Below, one piece after another: positions 13,093 through 14,317 of a stretch of DNA of 14,317 nt. The stretch spans positions 1-14,317 of the forward strand of contig JANYBY010000063.1 in the NCBI GenBank assembly GCA_025360565.1, written 5' to 3'. Within the stretch, counting starts at the first letter, position 1. Each line of letters begins with the position of its first letter. Source of the DNA: Bacteroidota bacterium (GTDB taxonomy: Bacteria > Bacteroidota > Bacteroidia > B-17B0 > Aurantibacillaceae). The translations under genes were made by a program, and so were the position numbers. Below the pieces are notes generated by a model. It did not search any database. It worked only from the letters and a program-made list of their open reading frames with translations, and had not been told where the DNA came from.

Positions 13093-14317
13093 ATGAAAAT
13101 AAAAATTTTTATTAGTCTGTTTGTTTTTTTGTGTATTCTTCAAACAAATTTAGCTCAGGTAAATTTTCAATGGGCAGGCGTTGTTGTTGGGCCTGGATCC
13201 GGCTGGCAGTCTGAAGGTCATGGAATGAAGACTGATCAATCTGGTAATATTTATACTGTGGGTAAGTTTACGGGTACACTTGATTTTAATCCTGGTCCGG
13301 GTACATATACTATGTTTGGTAATAATTGGGATTGTTTTGTTTCAAAATTAGATGCGAATGGTAATTTTTTGTGGGCACTTAAATTTGGAGGAAAGGGTGC
13401 CGAGATAGCAAGGGATATTGAATCTGACGCATCTGGAAATATTTATATTACGGGAGAATTTGGCGACACTACCGATTTTGATCCGGGAGTGGGAACATAC
13501 ACTATACCGGCTCAAAGTAGAGATGCTTTCGTATGCAAGTTTGATCAAGGGGGTAATTTTATTTGGGCAAGAAGTTTCAGCGGTTCCAACATTGAATCAG
13601 GTCATTCGATTTATATAGACGGTTCGAATAATGTTTATTCCACCGGAGGTTACTATTCGAGCGCCACTGATTTTGACCCAGGCCCGGGTACTTATACTTT
13701 GTCTGGTGGGTTTTCTCCATCAGGAGGATTTTATTTAAGTAAATTAGATGCTTCAGGTAATTTTGTATGGGCTAAAAGCATCGGAAATGGTGCCACTACA
13801 ATCGAATCTCATTCTATAAAAGTAGATGTAAGCGGAAACATTGTAGTTAATGGATATTTTGGTGGGGCAGGAGATTTTGATCCAGGACCAGGTGTATCAA
13901 CTTTAACTTGTATAGGATATTCTAACTCTTTTATTATTAAATTGAACTCTTCAGGAAATTTAACTTGGGCAAAAAATTTTGGAGGCGGTCAAATATCTTG
14001 GTTCAACTATTTAGGAAAATCAGTTTCAATAGATGGGGCTGGAAACATTTGTTCAGTTGGCTCTTTTTCAGGAACAGCAGATTTTGATCCGGGACCAGGT
14101 GTAGCTACTCTAACTTCTACGGGTCTTGACGATCCATATATTTCTAAGTTTGATGCGAATGGCAATTTATTGTGGGCTTATAATATAGGGAGCGCAGGAC
14201 AAGATGTAGCAGGTTCAATGGTTACAGATGTGAGTGGAAATATATATTTAACCGGAGATTTTCAAGGTCCAATGGATTTTGACCCTAGTCCCGCAACATT
14301 CAGTATTCAGTCTGGAC
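13093..14317 (+). CDS. Secreted SBBP-like beta-propeller repeat protein, 3' end outside window
   Basis: The frame starting at ATG 13093 stays open to the window edge (408 full codons), so the stop lies beyond. A signal peptide (MKIKIFISLFVFLCILQTNLA) is followed by repeats of 64-69 residues. The anchor motif DF(D/N)PGPG recurs at codons starting 13282, 13474, 13669, 13873, 14080 and 14275; variants are DFDPGVG in the second and DFDPSPA in the last, cut-off unit. Within each unit come a K(L/F)(D/N)xxGN(F/L)xWA strand and a D-x-x-GN(I/V)Y-like strand, then the next DF. This resembles SBBP-type (PF06739) seven-stranded propeller proteins of Bacteroidota. The acidic DxDxGPG turn could bind calcium (inference). 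A C-terminal T9SS sorting domain is expected downstream but cannot be seen. It has its own promoter at 13030-13059. Function unknown; probably extracellular. Confidence 0.85.
   Translation, partial: MKIKIFISLFVFLCILQTNLAQVNFQWAGVVVGPGSGWQSEGHGMKTDQSGNIYTVGKFTGTLDFNPGPGTYTMFGNNWDCFVSKLDANGNFLWALKFGGKGAEIARDIESDASGNIYITGEFGDTTDFDPGVGTYTIPAQSRDAFVCKFDQGGNFIWARSFSGSNIESGHSIYIDGSNNVYSTGGYYSSATDFDPGPGTYTLSGGFSPSGGFYLSKLDASGNFVWAKSIGNGATTIESHSIKVDVSGNIVVNGYFGGAGDFDPGPGVSTLTCIGYSNSFIIKLNSSGNLTWAKNFGGGQISWFNYLGKSVSIDGAGNICSVGSFSGTADFDPGPGVATLTSTGLDDPYISKFDANGNLLWAYNIGSAGQDVAGSMVTDVSGNIYLTGDFQGPMDFDPSPATFSIQSG

Noticed and set aside
13282..14290. Regularly spaced similar DNA words suggesting a CRISPR or tandem DNA repeat
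   Set aside because: The periodicity is in the protein (DFDPGPG turns), spacing is a multiple of three and synonymous positions vary, so it is a coding repeat.

Overview
The window reads as chromosomal DNA of a Bacteroidota (Bacteroidetes) bacterium. Four things point there: a PorQ-type protein of the type IX secretion system (T9SS), a large surface protein with a type B T9SS sorting domain and SprB-like repeats, an S46 dipeptidyl-peptidase, and a promoter matching the Bacteroidota pattern TTTG-N18-TAnnTTTG. The DNA is AT-rich, Shine-Dalgarno sites are weak or absent, and TTG start codons are frequent. The lineage cannot be fixed below phylum from this piece. All convincing genes lie on the + strand.

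Layout. 1-1176: 3' part of an AlgJ-like SGNH protein, probably for O-acetylation of a surface or secreted polysaccharide. 1230-3380: an S46 peptidase whose specificity-determining residue is Arg, the DPP11 (Asp/Glu) type. 3609-4193: a DUF502 membrane protein. 4225-6518: a NatA/NatB-type ABC exporter pair with a 4-base ATGA overlap. 6579-8396: a LytS-type histidine kinase and its LytTR response regulator. 8631-9686: PorQ. 10229-12961: a 910-residue T9SS cargo protein. 13093 to the end: a secreted protein of 64-69-residue propeller-like repeats, cut off by the window edge.

The genes fall into two themes. The first half is envelope and housekeeping biology: polysaccharide modification, periplasmic peptide digestion, export and a two-component switch. 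The second half is secretion to the cell surface: PorQ belongs to the complex that attaches T9SS cargo at the outer membrane, and the two genes after it encode large, repeat-built secreted proteins of the kind that route handles.

The least explained part is between the genes. Every intergenic gap longer than about 50 bases holds a repeat-like or inverted-repeat sequence, and they are of different kinds: AACCTGTCAGGTT and GACCTGCAAGGTC paired arms, CACGGAGA tracts, an 18-bp perfect palindrome present twice, a CGTCATCCCGAG hairpin, a TTTGCG tract, a CGAAA tract, and a GC-rich element of about 300 bp with bipartite terminal inverted repeats. One palindrome copy sits inside a CACGGAGA tract and is flanked by a direct ACGGA repeat, which looks like an insertion footprint. 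I see no tRNA, rRNA, CRISPR array or complete transposase gene.
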